A program made the position numbers and the translations under genes. The notes under the pieces were generated by a model. That model ran no database searches. It saw nothing but the letters and a program-made list of their open reading frames with translations, and was not told the DNA's origin. 64,000 nucleotides of DNA from contig NZ_JAWQUO010000008.1 in assembly GCF_033446605.1 (NCBI RefSeq), positions 62,001-126,000 on the forward strand, written 5' to 3'. Below are positions 54,946 to 63,501 of this stretch, one piece after another. This stretch comes from Iodobacter sp025352645 (GTDB lineage Bacteria > Pseudomonadota > Gammaproteobacteria > Burkholderiales > Chitinibacteraceae). Position 1 is the first letter of the stretch. Each line of letters opens with the position of its first letter.

Positions 54946-55701
54946 ATGCGTATCATTTTAATTCCTTTCCTTTTATTGCCCCTCATGGCTCATGCAACTG
55001 TGCTCAGCCCTAGCGCAGCGATTAGTGCTATCGGCGGGCAGCGCATGCTAACCCAACGCATTGTGAAAGCCTATTGCCAGCAAGGTCGAGGGATTCAAAG
55101 CGATGCTGCAAAATTACAAATTAGCTCGTCTATTACACAGTTCTCTGCTCAGCTAAGTAATCTTTTGGAAAGCGCAACAGCACCAGAAAGTATTGAAACA
55201 GTAAAAAAACAAGAAACACAGTGGCAAAACATGCGCACACTCGCGCTTACTCCACCCAAGCCAGAAACAGCCAAGCAGCTGGATGATATTGCCGAAGTGA
55301 TGCAATACGATGCAGGTGAGTTGGCAAAACGCCTAGAAGCAAGCTTCGGCAAGCCGCAGGGCAAATTGATTCGCATTGCGGGCCGTCAGCGCATGCTCAG
55401 CCAGCGCCTTGCTAAAACTGCTTGTTTGCAAACCTGGGGCAAGCAAAACCCAGCATTAAAACAACAGCAAGCTCAGGCTCAAAAAGAGTTTTCCGCTGGC
55501 CTGCTTACCTTGCGTGCATCCCCGCAAAATACCCCCTCCATTATCAAGCAGCTCGATCTAGCGCAAATGCAATGGGTGTTTTTAGAGAACGCGCTGAGTG
55601 GGCTAGATAGTGATGCAGATAAAAACATCGCCAGCACTAGCGAACGTTTATTAGAAGTCATGGATAAGATAGCAGGTCAGTACGAAAAAATGGGCAACTA
55701 A
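54946..55701 (+). CDS. free-standing periplasmic protein with two PilJ-type sensor repeats
   Basis: Protein of 251 residues with a signal peptide (MRIILIPFLLLPLMAHA). Two helical repeats carry IGGQRMLTQRIVKAYC (about residues 27-42) and IAGRQRMLSQRLAKTAC (about 144-160), the P-box-like pattern found in PilJ and in nitrate sensors NarX/NarQ. No membrane or signalling domain follows, so it is not a receptor itself but could bind a ligand and dock with one. ATG 54946 is preceded by GAGATT. Ligand specificity, for instance nitrate, is an inference from the motif. Confidence 0.75.
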   Translation: MRIILIPFLLLPLMAHATVLSPSAAISAIGGQRMLTQRIVKAYCQQGRGIQSDAAKLQISSSITQFSAQLSNLLESATAPESIETVKKQETQWQNMRTLALTPPKPETAKQLDDIAEVMQYDAGELAKRLEASFGKPQGKLIRIAGRQRMLSQRLAKTACLQTWGKQNPALKQQQAQAQKEFSAGLLTLRASPQNTPSIIKQLDLAQMQWVFLENALSGLDSDADKNIASTSERLLEVMDKIAGQYEKMGN

Positions 55702-55775
55702 GCCATTGCAATGAGGCTACTTAAATGCAAAGGCAGTTTGTTGTAAACAAAGTGCTTAGCCGCTTTTACAAGTGG

Positions 55776-56318
55776 CTAAGCCGATATCGCCAAAGTGCTG
55801 TGTGGGTAATCATTCTGACCATAATGCGTGGCCAGCTTTTGCGCGGAGGGGCTGCGTTTGGCGATTTCCATTTGAGCGGTTTGTGCCATTGTGGCGGCCT
55901 CTGCAGCAATAGCGCGATCCGCCCCGCTAGGATCTGCTGGGGCTAAAGCCGCCGCTTGAATTATTCTAGCCTTACTTAATGTTTCTTCTGGTGTCCGGCC
56001 TGGGCTAACATCAATTTTTACCTCCCCTCCCACCGCATATTGCTTTCCATCTGGCCCTGTCTCCATCGAATAAGTTGCACCGCTAGTGGCTAAGCCCCCC
56101 GCTGCACCAAGGTGCGCTTGCTCGTGTTGGCGCACCTCTCTATCCCGCTTAGCTAGTTTTTCTATCGTGGCAAGCTCTGCATCACTTAATGGCTCCCCAT
56201 TTGCTTTGGTTTGCGTATTTGCCGTTTTAGTTTTGCTGGCAGACTCCCCCAGTGCCGCCAAAGTTTGAACTTTGGGCGGTGGAGATGCAGCAGAAAAAAC
56301 TCCGGCTATATTGCTCAT
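55776..56318 (-). CDS. putative metalloprotease, CJM1_0395/SprA-related family
   Basis: Protein of 180 residues. The conserved core reads KLAKRDREVRQHEQAHLGAA with HEQAH matching HEXXH, followed by GGLATSGATYSMETGPDGKQ and YAVGGEVKIDVSPGRTPEE. This is the signature of the SprA-related/CJM1_0395 family. There is no signal peptide; its N terminus is low-complexity. The C-terminal half is Ala-rich and helical. Catalytic activity is assumed from the motif only. A GCTTAGCC/GGCTAAGC hairpin (55754-55781) overlaps its stop codon and may end transcription. Confidence 0.78.
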   Translation of the reverse strand: MSNIAGVFSAASPPPKVQTLAALGESASKTKTANTQTKANGEPLSDAELATIEKLAKRDREVRQHEQAHLGAAGGLATSGATYSMETGPDGKQYAVGGEVKIDVSPGRTPEETLSKARIIQAAALAPADPSGADRAIAAEAATMAQTAQMEIAKRSPSAQKLATHYGQNDYPHSTLAISA

Positions 56319-56505
56319 GATCCGTCAATCACTTATGCGATATAGATAATTATACCACCCTCAAATCGAAAGAAAACCATCCGCCTATCTGTATTCTCTT
56401 GTGTTTATTTAAAATTTTTGGTTCTGAAATACACATGGTTCAAAGTGAAATTGATGCGCCAATAAAGCCATCTGCTCGCAAAAAGCGGTTAATCCTGCCA
56501 AGTTA

Positions 56506-57291
56506 TTATAGGTTTTTATGCCACTCGACCTCTTGCTGCTGCATCAGGCTGTGCCACTGCTGGCGCATGGCAGAGAGAAATGCAGGGGGCGCTCCGGCAA
56601 AATCCTTTTCATCGGCATAGCAGCCTGGTAAAGGCAGCTCATCAAAGCCACCGGTTTTTTTGCTGTTAAGCAGAGCTTGCTGGCTGTTGCGGCTGCAATC
56701 AGCAAGTAGTGGTGTACCCGACAGCTGGCCGGTATCTGCATCCCGCCAGGTTACACCGAAACGGTCTGTGCCCCGCAATCCGTATTTAGCCTTGCCTGCA
56801 TGCAAAATAAGCTTGTAATTAGAAGGGCTAACATCACTAGTGCAGGTCTGCCTATAAGCAACGATGGTTTCCATAACACCATCACCATCCAAATCAGCCA
56901 CGTGGGTAGCGGCTAGATCAAACTCGGCCGCCACATCAAACATGCACTGCTCCACCCCATCCTTCAGCAACCATAAGCGCCTTGGTTTATCGCCACTGAG
57001 TAAATAATGTGCCGCGTAGACATGAGCATCACGTACGTCATCAGATCCATCTTTAGAGGGCTGAAAATCACCCTCAGCCTGACTAAGCAGCAGCAAATTA
57101 TCACCACTTTTATCTTGCCAACGTAATGCCTGCCGCAGCTTCCCTTGGATGCTGATCCCAGCGGGAATGGCTTTCACTTCAGTTGGCAATCCAAGTGGGG
57201 CAGAAGCATGGCTACTATCCGCCTGCACTGGCTGGCTGGGTTGCTTGCAGGCCGTCAAAGCCAACAGCGCTGCCGCTAATAAAAATCGCAT
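56506..57291 (-). CDS. lipoprotein of unknown function
   Basis: Protein of 261 residues with a lipobox LTAC at residues 12-15 (MRFLLAAALLALTACK), so it should be acylated and held in the envelope. A FG-GAP-like calcium loop VADLDGDGVMETIVAY lies near residue 135. The family is not recognised with confidence; similar DLDGDG-containing lipoproteins occur in surface polysaccharide clusters, but the neighbours here give no clue. Transcribed alone on the minus strand. Confidence 0.7.
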   Translation of the reverse strand: MRFLLAAALLALTACKQPSQPVQADSSHASAPLGLPTEVKAIPAGISIQGKLRQALRWQDKSGDNLLLLSQAEGDFQPSKDGSDDVRDAHVYAAHYLLSGDKPRRLWLLKDGVEQCMFDVAAEFDLAATHVADLDGDGVMETIVAYRQTCTSDVSPSNYKLILHAGKAKYGLRGTDRFGVTWRDADTGQLSGTPLLADCSRNSQQALLNSKKTGGFDELPLPGCYADEKDFAGAPPAFLSAMRQQWHSLMQQQEVEWHKNL

Positions 57292-57580
57292 CTAGGTATT
57301 CTCTTTTTGACAAAAATAATTACTCATGCTTTCACAATCCTTTATCAAAAAATGACTTTTATTGCATTTTACGCAAGACCTAGCAAAACCACGCATATCT
57401 CCACTCAGTAAACATCTACGTCACTTAATATTCTAAATAATTATATAAATCTAATTTTAAATTCTTTTTAAAGCTTTAAGCCATCAGGCATGATGCATTC
57501 ATTGCAGTTAATTACCAAATTCTGAATCTTAAAGCAAAGATTCACCCAAGTTTAAAATAAAACTTTATGCGGGAAAAAAC

Positions 57581-58384
57581 ATGAAACGCTCACTTTTACT
57601 AGCACTTATTCTTACAACTATTACTGGGCCAGCATTGGCCGATAAGCTCGATGACATTAAAAAAGCCGGTGTTTTACGCGTAGCAGCATTTGATAGCAAC
57701 CCACCCTTTGGCTTTGTCAACGAGACAACACGTCAGCTGGCTGGCTTTGATGTGGAAATCGCTCAGGCTATTGCCAAAAAGCTGGGCGTAAAACTGGAGC
57801 TACTGGCGACTAATCCGGCTAATCGCATTCCTTTACTCACCGCAAATAAAGTGGATTTGGTTGCGGCAAACTTTACGGTCACCGAAGAGCGCCGTAAGCA
57901 GGTTGAATTCAGCACCCCTTATTTTGCCACTGGGCAAAAGTTTATCGCCAGAAAAGGCGTACTAAAAACCCCTGAAGACATCGCCAAACTGCGCATCGGC
58001 GTAGATAAAGGCACCACGCAAGAAACTCTGCTGCGCGAAAAATACCCTAGCACACCAGTGGTGGCTTATGACGACACGCCTTTGGCTTTCACCGCGCTGC
58101 GTAATGGCAATGTACAAGCCATTACCCAAGATGACGCCAAGCTGCTGGCATTGCTGGCCAATGCGCCGGACAAAACTAAATACGAGATTTCCCCTTTTGC
58201 ATTAACGCGTGAATATCAGGCTATTGGCATCCCGCGTGGCGAAGAGCGCCTGAGCAAAGAGGTGAATGACGCTTTGCTGGAGCTAGAGAAGTCTGGTCAG
58301 GCAAAGAAGATTTACGATCATTGGTTTGGCCCCAAAAGCCGCGCAGCCCTACCGCGTGATTTTAAGATTGGTGACAAAGTTTAA
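57581..58384 (+). CDS. polar amino acid ABC transporter substrate-binding protein
   Basis: Protein of 267 residues with a signal peptide (MKRSLLLALILTTITGPALA). The family 3 binding-protein core reads VLRVAAFDSNPPFGFVNETT, FDVEIAQAIAKKLGV, NFTVTEERRKQVEFSTPYFA and GVDKGTTQETLLREKYP. These proteins bind an amino acid in the periplasm. It is first in a three-gene set, separated from two permease genes by a terminator hairpin that would keep its expression higher than theirs. The ligand cannot be told from sequence. Confidence 0.9.
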   Translation: MKRSLLLALILTTITGPALADKLDDIKKAGVLRVAAFDSNPPFGFVNETTRQLAGFDVEIAQAIAKKLGVKLELLATNPANRIPLLTANKVDLVAANFTVTEERRKQVEFSTPYFATGQKFIARKGVLKTPEDIAKLRIGVDKGTTQETLLREKYPSTPVVAYDDTPLAFTALRNGNVQAITQDDAKLLALLANAPDKTKYEISPFALTREYQAIGIPRGEERLSKEVNDALLELEKSGQAKKIYDHWFGPKSRAALPRDFKIGDKV

Positions 58385-58552
58385 AGTGATTCCCCCTCCC
58401 TGCTTTGCTGCTGCTCAGTGGGCAGATGAGGAACAAGTTTTTGTGTAGGTGTAGTAAAGGCCGTGTGAGTGTGGATGTAGTTGTTGTACCGCACAAACGC
58501 AGCTTGTTTTAGACATTGTTTTATCTCCTGGTATCGACATTCTCGACTTTTA

Positions 58553-58584
58553 GCGCAAGGGCTTGCCCTTGCGCATTTTTTATT
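58553..58584 (+). terminator. terminator/attenuator between binding protein and permease genes
   Basis: GCGCAAGGGC (58553-58562) pairs perfectly with GCCCTTGCGC (58565-58574) around TT and is followed by ATTTTTTATT. Partial read-through would give more binding protein than permease. Confidence 0.85.
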
Positions 58585-58596
58585 GGAGTAAGGGAA

Positions 58597-59331
58597 ATGA
58601 ATCCCCCCGCATGGCTGGGCAATGGCTGGCTAGATTGGCCGCATATTCTGACGCTGGGCCAAGGCTTGCTGATTACTTTATTACTCTCTAGCACCGTGAT
58701 CTTTACTGGCACTGTATTAGGCGTGCTGCTAGGCATTGCACGCCATCAATTAAAGAGCCGAATTTTGGCGCTGCCGCATCAGCTGATCCTTAATATTCCG
58801 CTACTGGTGCAAGTGCTGTTTTGGTATTTTGCTGTGGGCTCGCTACTGCCTGAAAGCTGGATGCTATGGCTGAATAGCCCGCATGTGCTTTGGCAGGCAG
58901 GGGATTTATTTCTAGGCTTGCCCTCGTTTGAATTTATGGCGGCATGGGTGGCTTTATCGCTCTACGCTATGGCGTTTATTGCCGAAGATATTCGCTCTGG
59001 CATGAATGCCGTAAGCCAAGGCCAGTGGAATGCGGGCCGAGCTTTGGGGCTGAGCCCCCTAGATGTTTTACGCTGGGTGATTTGGCCGCAGGCGATTAAA
59101 ACCGCATGGCCGCCGCTCTTGGGGCAATGGCTTAATACCATTAAAAATACCTCGCTCACCATGGCGATCGGCGTGATGGAGCTCTCTTATCGCTCACGCC
59201 AGATCGACGCCCAAACCCTGCTGACATTCCAAGCTTTTGCCGTGGCTAGCGTGTTTTACGTGCTGCTGATTGTGCTGGTGCAGCGCACTTTAGCAGGCCC
59301 CGTGGCTGTACCGTTACGGAGGTGGGCATGA
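58597..59331 (+). CDS. polar amino acid ABC transporter permease (first)
   Basis: Protein of 244 residues with five membrane segments. The HisM/GlnP-type loop reads GQWNAGRALGLSPLDVLRW. A longer frame starts at 58516 but runs through the terminator; ATG 58597 is preceded by GGAGTAAGGG. The stop overlaps the next permease's start (ATGA), so the two are made together and form a heterodimeric channel in the inner membrane. Confidence 0.9.
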   Translation: MNPPAWLGNGWLDWPHILTLGQGLLITLLLSSTVIFTGTVLGVLLGIARHQLKSRILALPHQLILNIPLLVQVLFWYFAVGSLLPESWMLWLNSPHVLWQAGDLFLGLPSFEFMAAWVALSLYAMAFIAEDIRSGMNAVSQGQWNAGRALGLSPLDVLRWVIWPQAIKTAWPPLLGQWLNTIKNTSLTMAIGVMELSYRSRQIDAQTLLTFQAFAVASVFYVLLIVLVQRTLAGPVAVPLRRWA

Positions 59332-60008
59332 ATACGGATGTGATTAGCAATAATTTGCTGTTCTTTTTGGTTGGCGCGTGGCCCAACGGCCCGCTGGGTG
59401 GCATCGCCCTCACCTTGATTCTGGCCTCTAGCGCCGCCATCCTCGCCAGTGTTTTAGGCTTAGTCTGGGGCATTAGCCTCACGCTCAGCCAAGGCTGGCT
59501 GCGGCGGATATTGCTGGCTGTTTGCGAGCTGCTGCGCGCTATCCCCGTTTTGCTGCTAATTTTTTGGTGTTACTTCTTACTACCGATTGCCTTTGGCATC
59601 GATATCCCTGGCGTGCTCACCGTGATTGCCGCGCTGTCCTTAGTTTCTGGCGCATATCTGGCTTACACCGTGCAATCGGGCATACGCGCCGTGCCAGATG
59701 GCCAGTGGGAAGCCGCTCACGCCAGCGGTTTAAATCGCTATCAAGTCTTAAGCCTCGTCATCCTGCCGCAAGCCTTAAGAATTGTGCAGCCATCCTTTGT
59801 GAATCAGTGGGTAGTGCTGGTGAAAGACACCTCACTGGCCTATATCGTTGGCGTCGCCGAATTTACCTTCGTCGCCAGCCAAGTAAACAGCCGCGAACAA
59901 GTCTACCCGCTGGAAGTCTTCGGCTTTATCGCCCTGGTGTACCTGCTGCTCTGCACCGCCGTGCAATGGCTGGGGAAGAGAGTGCTGGCTAAGCGTTTGG
60001 CGGCTTAG
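59328..60008 (+). CDS. polar amino acid ABC transporter permease (second)
   Basis: Protein of 226 residues with five or so membrane segments and the loop DGQWEAAHASGLNRYQVLS, the EAA motif that contacts the ATPase. The frame opens at a GTG at 59322, but GGAGG lies 5 nt before ATG 59328. No ATPase gene follows; the next genes belong to another cluster, so the transporter must use an ATPase encoded elsewhere. Confidence 0.9.
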   Translation: MNTDVISNNLLFFLVGAWPNGPLGGIALTLILASSAAILASVLGLVWGISLTLSQGWLRRILLAVCELLRAIPVLLLIFWCYFLLPIAFGIDIPGVLTVIAALSLVSGAYLAYTVQSGIRAVPDGQWEAAHASGLNRYQVLSLVILPQALRIVQPSFVNQWVVLVKDTSLAYIVGVAEFTFVASQVNSREQVYPLEVFGFIALVYLLLCTAVQWLGKRVLAKRLAA

Positions 60009-60452
60009 CTATGCCAAGAAGTAGCTTATTTAAGCTTGCATTTAGGCAAGTGATTTTTGCACCCTAGTTCTAGTATTACCTACAGGCGAAACAGCATTGT
60101 TTTGCCTGTTTCCTTTTGTAATGCCCCCCACCTCCCCTTAAAGCCCAATCCTATCAACTTAGCAATAAGCCATGTTTGCCACGTAATGACAAACATTGAA
60201 TCATCGTAGTGCGGGTGAAACCCGTGTATTTTTCAGCATCGCTCGCGGGTTCCACCCGCACTACGAAAAACATTTCCTTACGTTGATAGGATTTCCTCAA
60301 CGTCCCCCATCGCGACTTCCACCTGCCATTTCCACTAGCCCTCAAATTTCCACTTTGTAGTGGAAATAAAACAGGTACAAAGCGCATCCCAGATTGCTTA
60401 CGATGAGTCATCGAATTAATCACAGCTGGCTATGACGGGCTTGGGAGACAAC
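60009..60452. other. intergenic region upstream of the PRD-like gene
   Basis: 444 bp without a gene, containing the inverted repeat at 60205-60265. A minus-strand 89-codon frame at 60154-60423 crosses that repeat and is not credible. The plus-strand promoter for the unknown cluster should be near 60300-60440. Confidence 0.5.
60205..60265. repeat. dispersed inverted repeat (GTAGTGCGGGTG family)
   Basis: CGTAGTGCGGGTGAAACCCG at the left, CGCGGGTTCCACCCGCACTA at the right. Most perfect of the four related copies in the window. Confidence 0.85.
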
Positions 60453-60773
60453 ATGGGTGAAGTTACAGAAGTAAGCGAGGTAGAGATTCAGGCTTTGGCA
60501 GAGCGGGTGCTGGGGCAGATTACTGAACTGCTGGAGGCAGAAAACAAATACCTCAGCGATGTGCAGCAAATGAAGATGGATTCGCATATCAAGGCGATGG
60601 CGCGGCGCTCTTTAACCGGTGAGGGTTTGCCTGATTTTGATGCCGATTTGTTCGACGAAATTTCGGTCCCTGCGATGCGGCTATCCGAAACGGTAACTGC
60701 AATGTTTGGCAATTTACCAAACAAGGAAGCGCTGCTGTTATCAATTCATTTTGAAGTGGCAAAGAATAAATAA
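60453..60773 (+). CDS. PRD-like protein of the EF_0829/AHA_3910 type
   Basis: Protein of 106 residues starting MGEVTEVSEVEIQAL. The middle and C-terminal part (MARRSLTGEGLPDFDADLFD, then ISVPAMRLSETVTAMFGNLP and EALLLSIHFEVAK) resembles the PTS regulatory domain of antiterminators, but without an RNA-binding domain or a PTS enzyme nearby. It is the first gene of a conserved set. The frame begins at 60432, but GGGAG sits 7-8 nt before ATG 60453. Its partner and any phosphorylation are unknown. Confidence 0.72.
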   Translation: MGEVTEVSEVEIQALAERVLGQITELLEAENKYLSDVQQMKMDSHIKAMARRSLTGEGLPDFDADLFDEISVPAMRLSETVTAMFGNLPNKEALLLSIHFEVAKNK

Positions 60774-60818
60774 CGTCCATCTCCGCGCAATAAGCACTTC
60801 ATTAAAAAGGAATTAAAA

Positions 60819-61181
60819 ATGACTCAAATCACCGTGGTAATTGGCGATCGTTTAGGTAAAGGCCAAAAAGTGGGTGCTGGTGTTGAATTGGCAGAGGGGC
60901 GTGCGGTGGTGATTCCAGGTATGGCTGCTGATATGAAGCTAGGCGATGTAATGAAGGCTGAAAACGCGCAGCTGGGTATTTCATTTTGCGGTAGCGGCGG
61001 AGCCGGGGCAATTACGGCGCAGACCAAGCATGGCTATAAAGCGAAATACGGCATGCGCTCGGTTGAAGAAGGCATTACTGCGATTGAAGAAGGCTACATC
61101 GTCCTAGGCTTTGGCTTTATGGATAAGGAAGAGCTGGGCCAGCGCCTTGTTGTGGCTTATCAGAAAAAGTACGGCAATTAA
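60819..61181 (+). CDS. glycine-rich SFCGS family protein (EF_0830/AHA_3911 type)
   Basis: Protein of 120 residues carrying the family signature ISFCGSGGAGAITAQTKHGY near residues 50-69. It is a small cytoplasmic protein of unknown function, found only as part of this gene cluster in Gram-positive and Gram-negative bacteria. A Shine-Dalgarno (AAAAGGAAT) precedes the ATG. Its stop is adjacent to the start of the DUF4312 gene, indicating coupled translation. Confidence 0.85.
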   Translation: MTQITVVIGDRLGKGQKVGAGVELAEGRAVVIPGMAADMKLGDVMKAENAQLGISFCGSGGAGAITAQTKHGYKAKYGMRSVEEGITAIEEGYIVLGFGFMDKEELGQRLVVAYQKKYGN

Positions 61182-61490
61182 ATGAAAGAACACTTCCAGA
61201 GCAAGGTGATTGTGAGCGGCATGGGCAACAGCAAGGACAAGGCCTTTGCCGATGCGCTATCCCAAGTGCAGCGTGCCGTGATGGCAGGCAGCCAAAAGGT
61301 GTTGCTGCGTATCGAGCCGCAAGATGTGCTGGTGCTAAAGGCTGAGGAGGCTCAAAGGAAGGAGCGATTTTTATTCTTGTTTTTGCCGCGGATTCGCTCG
61401 CATTACAAAGTGCAGCTGGAAGTCAGCGTGAGTGTGACGGCGATTGATACCAATCAGGTGTCTTTTACTGCTCACCCATCCAAGTCCTAA
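61182..61490 (+). CDS. DUF4312 family protein (EF_0831 type)
   Basis: Protein of 102 residues beginning MKEHFQSKVIVSGMGNSKDK. The family is known only from this cluster. It has no signal peptide or membrane segment, and the C terminus is beta-rich (SHYKVQLEVSVSVTAIDTNQ). Its ATG immediately follows the TAA of the SFCGS gene. It may be a soluble component of the membrane proteins that follow. Confidence 0.82.
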   Translation: MKEHFQSKVIVSGMGNSKDKAFADALSQVQRAVMAGSQKVLLRIEPQDVLVLKAEEAQRKERFLFLFLPRIRSHYKVQLEVSVSVTAIDTNQVSFTAHPSKS

Positions 61491-61502
61491 GAGGAAGGCC
61501 GT

Positions 61503-62276
61503 ATGTTGCTGATGATATTGATGAAGTCGCTGGTGATTGGTGGCTTGGTTGGTTTTGCTGTTGGAGCGGGGGCTGCACGGATGTTTCATGCGCCAACGGC
61601 ACAGGGGATTGGGGCATTTCGTACTTTAGGCGAGCTTAATTCTTGTGAGGGCGATGCGGCTTCGCATTTCTCCTTTGGCTTGGGTTTCTTTTTTAATGCT
61701 TGGGCTTCTTCTGTGGCCGCTGGGGCGTTTACTCAGGATGTGGATCACCGCGTGATTCCACATTGGGGTGCTGCGGCGCTGATGAGCAAAAATCCAAATC
61801 TTGCCGAAACCCTGCACAACCCTAGAAAAATGGCGCTGGCCTGTGGCTTGATCGGCATGGCGGTGGTGGCCTTTTTAAATACGACGGCCTCGGCAGTGCC
61901 GCCTTCTTTACAAGTGACCGCCATTAAAGTCTTGGTGCCTGCGGCCAATATGCTGGTCAATATCATCATGCCAGTGATTTTTTGGCTAGCAGCGATTGAA
62001 GCGGGTAAGCGCTCAGGCTTTTGGGGGACGATTTTTGGTGGTTTGGCACAGCTCATTATGGGCAATGCCGTGCCGGGCCTAGTGCTGGGCATCTTGATTG
62101 GTAAAGGCGTTGATGATGGTGGCTGGAACAAAATCACCAAATCAATGATGTTTAGCGTGGTGATGCTGTTTGTATTAAGCGCCTTCTTCCGTGGCTTTGA
62201 TTTAAAAATGATTCAATCCTTCCATTTAGCCATACCGGCTTGGTATGAGCTGCTGCACGCCACGCTGAAGCCTTAA
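61503..62276 (+). CDS. DUF4311 integral membrane protein (EF_0832 type)
   Basis: Protein of 257 residues with about six or seven membrane segments (for example SLVIGGLVGFAVGAGAARMF and MALACGLIGMAVVAFLNTTA) and several conserved Asn/Asp positions, such as NSCEGDAASHFSF. The family is known only from this cluster. GAGGAAGG precedes ATG 61503. With DUF4310 it probably forms an inner-membrane transport complex, but no sugar or other substrate can be inferred. Confidence 0.82.
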   Translation: MLLMILMKSLVIGGLVGFAVGAGAARMFHAPTAQGIGAFRTLGELNSCEGDAASHFSFGLGFFFNAWASSVAAGAFTQDVDHRVIPHWGAAALMSKNPNLAETLHNPRKMALACGLIGMAVVAFLNTTASAVPPSLQVTAIKVLVPAANMLVNIIMPVIFWLAAIEAGKRSGFWGTIFGGLAQLIMGNAVPGLVLGILIGKGVDDGGWNKITKSMMFSVVMLFVLSAFFRGFDLKMIQSFHLAIPAWYELLHATLKP

Positions 62277-62286
62277 GGAGACAAAA

Positions 62287-62949
62287 ATGACTGAACTGAC
62301 TAAAGAAGAAGTACAGGCTAATTTCTGGTTCGCCGATTGGAGTTTTCCTTTTTTTGTAGGCTTGCTTTCAGCGGGGGTATTTGCCGGAACGCATATGTAT
62401 TACGTCTACGGCATTGGCGCATTCAATGAAGTGGCTTTTGTTTCGATGCTGCGTGCGGGAATGGATACCGGCGTTTATGGCGCGGTGGCGGCCTTTGGGG
62501 CGAGCTTTTTATTTGCACGGATTATTGAAGGTGCGCTGGTGGGTATTTTAGATATCGGCGGCGCGATTATGACCGGCGTGGGTCTAGGTATTCCCGCCAT
62601 GTTTTTGGGCGCAGGCGTGACTTATCCGCTGGATAACTTTTTTGCCGCGCTTGCCACAGGCATGGTGATTGGCTGCGCCATTGGCGGGATTATTATTTTA
62701 GCGCGCAAGTTTACCGTGAACCAATCCAATTCAACCTTTGGTGCCGATGTGATGATGGGGGCGGGTAATTCATCCGGGCGATTTTTAGGGCCCTTGATCA
62801 TTATCACGGCCATTGGCGCATCAATCCCCATTGGTGTGGGTTCTTTAATCGGCGCATTAGCATTCTACCTCTGGGGCAAGCCTATTACTGGCGGCGCTAT
62901 TTTAGGCGCGATGTTATTTGGCTCGGTGTTTCCGGTGGCGATTGTTTGA
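62287..62949 (+). CDS. DUF4310 integral membrane protein (EF_0833 type)
   Basis: Protein of 220 residues with about five membrane segments, e.g. VAFVSMLRAGMDTGVYGAVA and FFAALATGMVIGCAIGGIII. The short N-terminal region EEVQANFWFADWSFPFFVG is characteristic. AAGGAG precedes ATG 62287, 10 bp after the DUF4311 stop, so the two are co-translated. It is the second membrane partner in the cluster. The following 550 bp of repeats separate it from the amidohydrolase gene. Confidence 0.82.
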   Translation: MTELTKEEVQANFWFADWSFPFFVGLLSAGVFAGTHMYYVYGIGAFNEVAFVSMLRAGMDTGVYGAVAAFGASFLFARIIEGALVGILDIGGAIMTGVGLGIPAMFLGAGVTYPLDNFFAALATGMVIGCAIGGIIILARKFTVNQSNSTFGADVMMGAGNSSGRFLGPLIIITAIGASIPIGVGSLIGALAFYLWGKPITGGAILGAMLFGSVFPVAIV

Positions 62950-62975
62950 TTTACTGATTTGCTGCTGGGAAACCC

Positions 62976-63440
62976 AAATCTTGAACCACGGAGGCCACAG
63001 AGAACACGGAGTTTCACGGAGAAAAACAGCTATTCGCAGGTCGGGTGAAACTCCATATGCACTAACCAGTTTGCTTTTGAATTAGCAAACAATGAAACAA
63101 CGTAATGGCCACGCTCTTTGCATAGGGCTTTTTAAAGTCCCCTTGAAACACGCCGGAGCGAGGAACAAGCGGGGCGGGGTTTCGGCCAGGGAGCGAGGAA
63201 CGAGCGAATCCCGCCTGCCGCCGACTCGATTGTCCGCAGCGCAGGGGCCTTCGTGTTTCGTGGGGTCGCCTTCTTTGGCTTCGTTTCTTGGCGAAGCAAG
63301 AAAGGAAGGCCCCTGCGGTGGCTACCGCTCCAAAATCAACGTGCCGAAGGCACTAAGAAGGTCTTTTTGACTTTGGTTAGCGCAGGGTGCAACCCGCGTA
63401 CTTTTCAGTATTGCTCGGCGGGTTTTACCCGCCCTACGAA
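62976..63440. repeat. intergenic repeat composite upstream of the amidohydrolase gene
   Basis: Contains a CTTGAACCACGGAGGCCACA repeat (62984-63003, family also at 22931, 47780 and 23202), an approximately 230-bp GC-rich segment (63085-63320) with GGCCTTCGTGTTTCGTGGGG, a CCAAAATCAACGTGCCGAAG motif (63333-63352) shared inverted with 27490-27515, and the inverted repeat 63378-63438. The 92-codon frame at 63092-63370 lies entirely within this and is not regarded as a gene. Confidence 0.7.
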
Positions 63441-63501
63441 AGACACTGCAGGCGTTGGCTCAGCTTGGATGCGGTATAAGCAGCAAAAAAAAAGGAATCC
63501 C

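Noticed and set aside
60154..60423. 89-codon minus-strand frame before the PRD-like gene
   Set aside because: It crosses an inverted-repeat element and lacks any protein signature.
63092..63370. 92-codon open frame containing PSLASFLGEARKEG
   Set aside because: It lies wholly in a composite of dispersed repeats, a common source of false small proteins, and has no credible start or neighbours.
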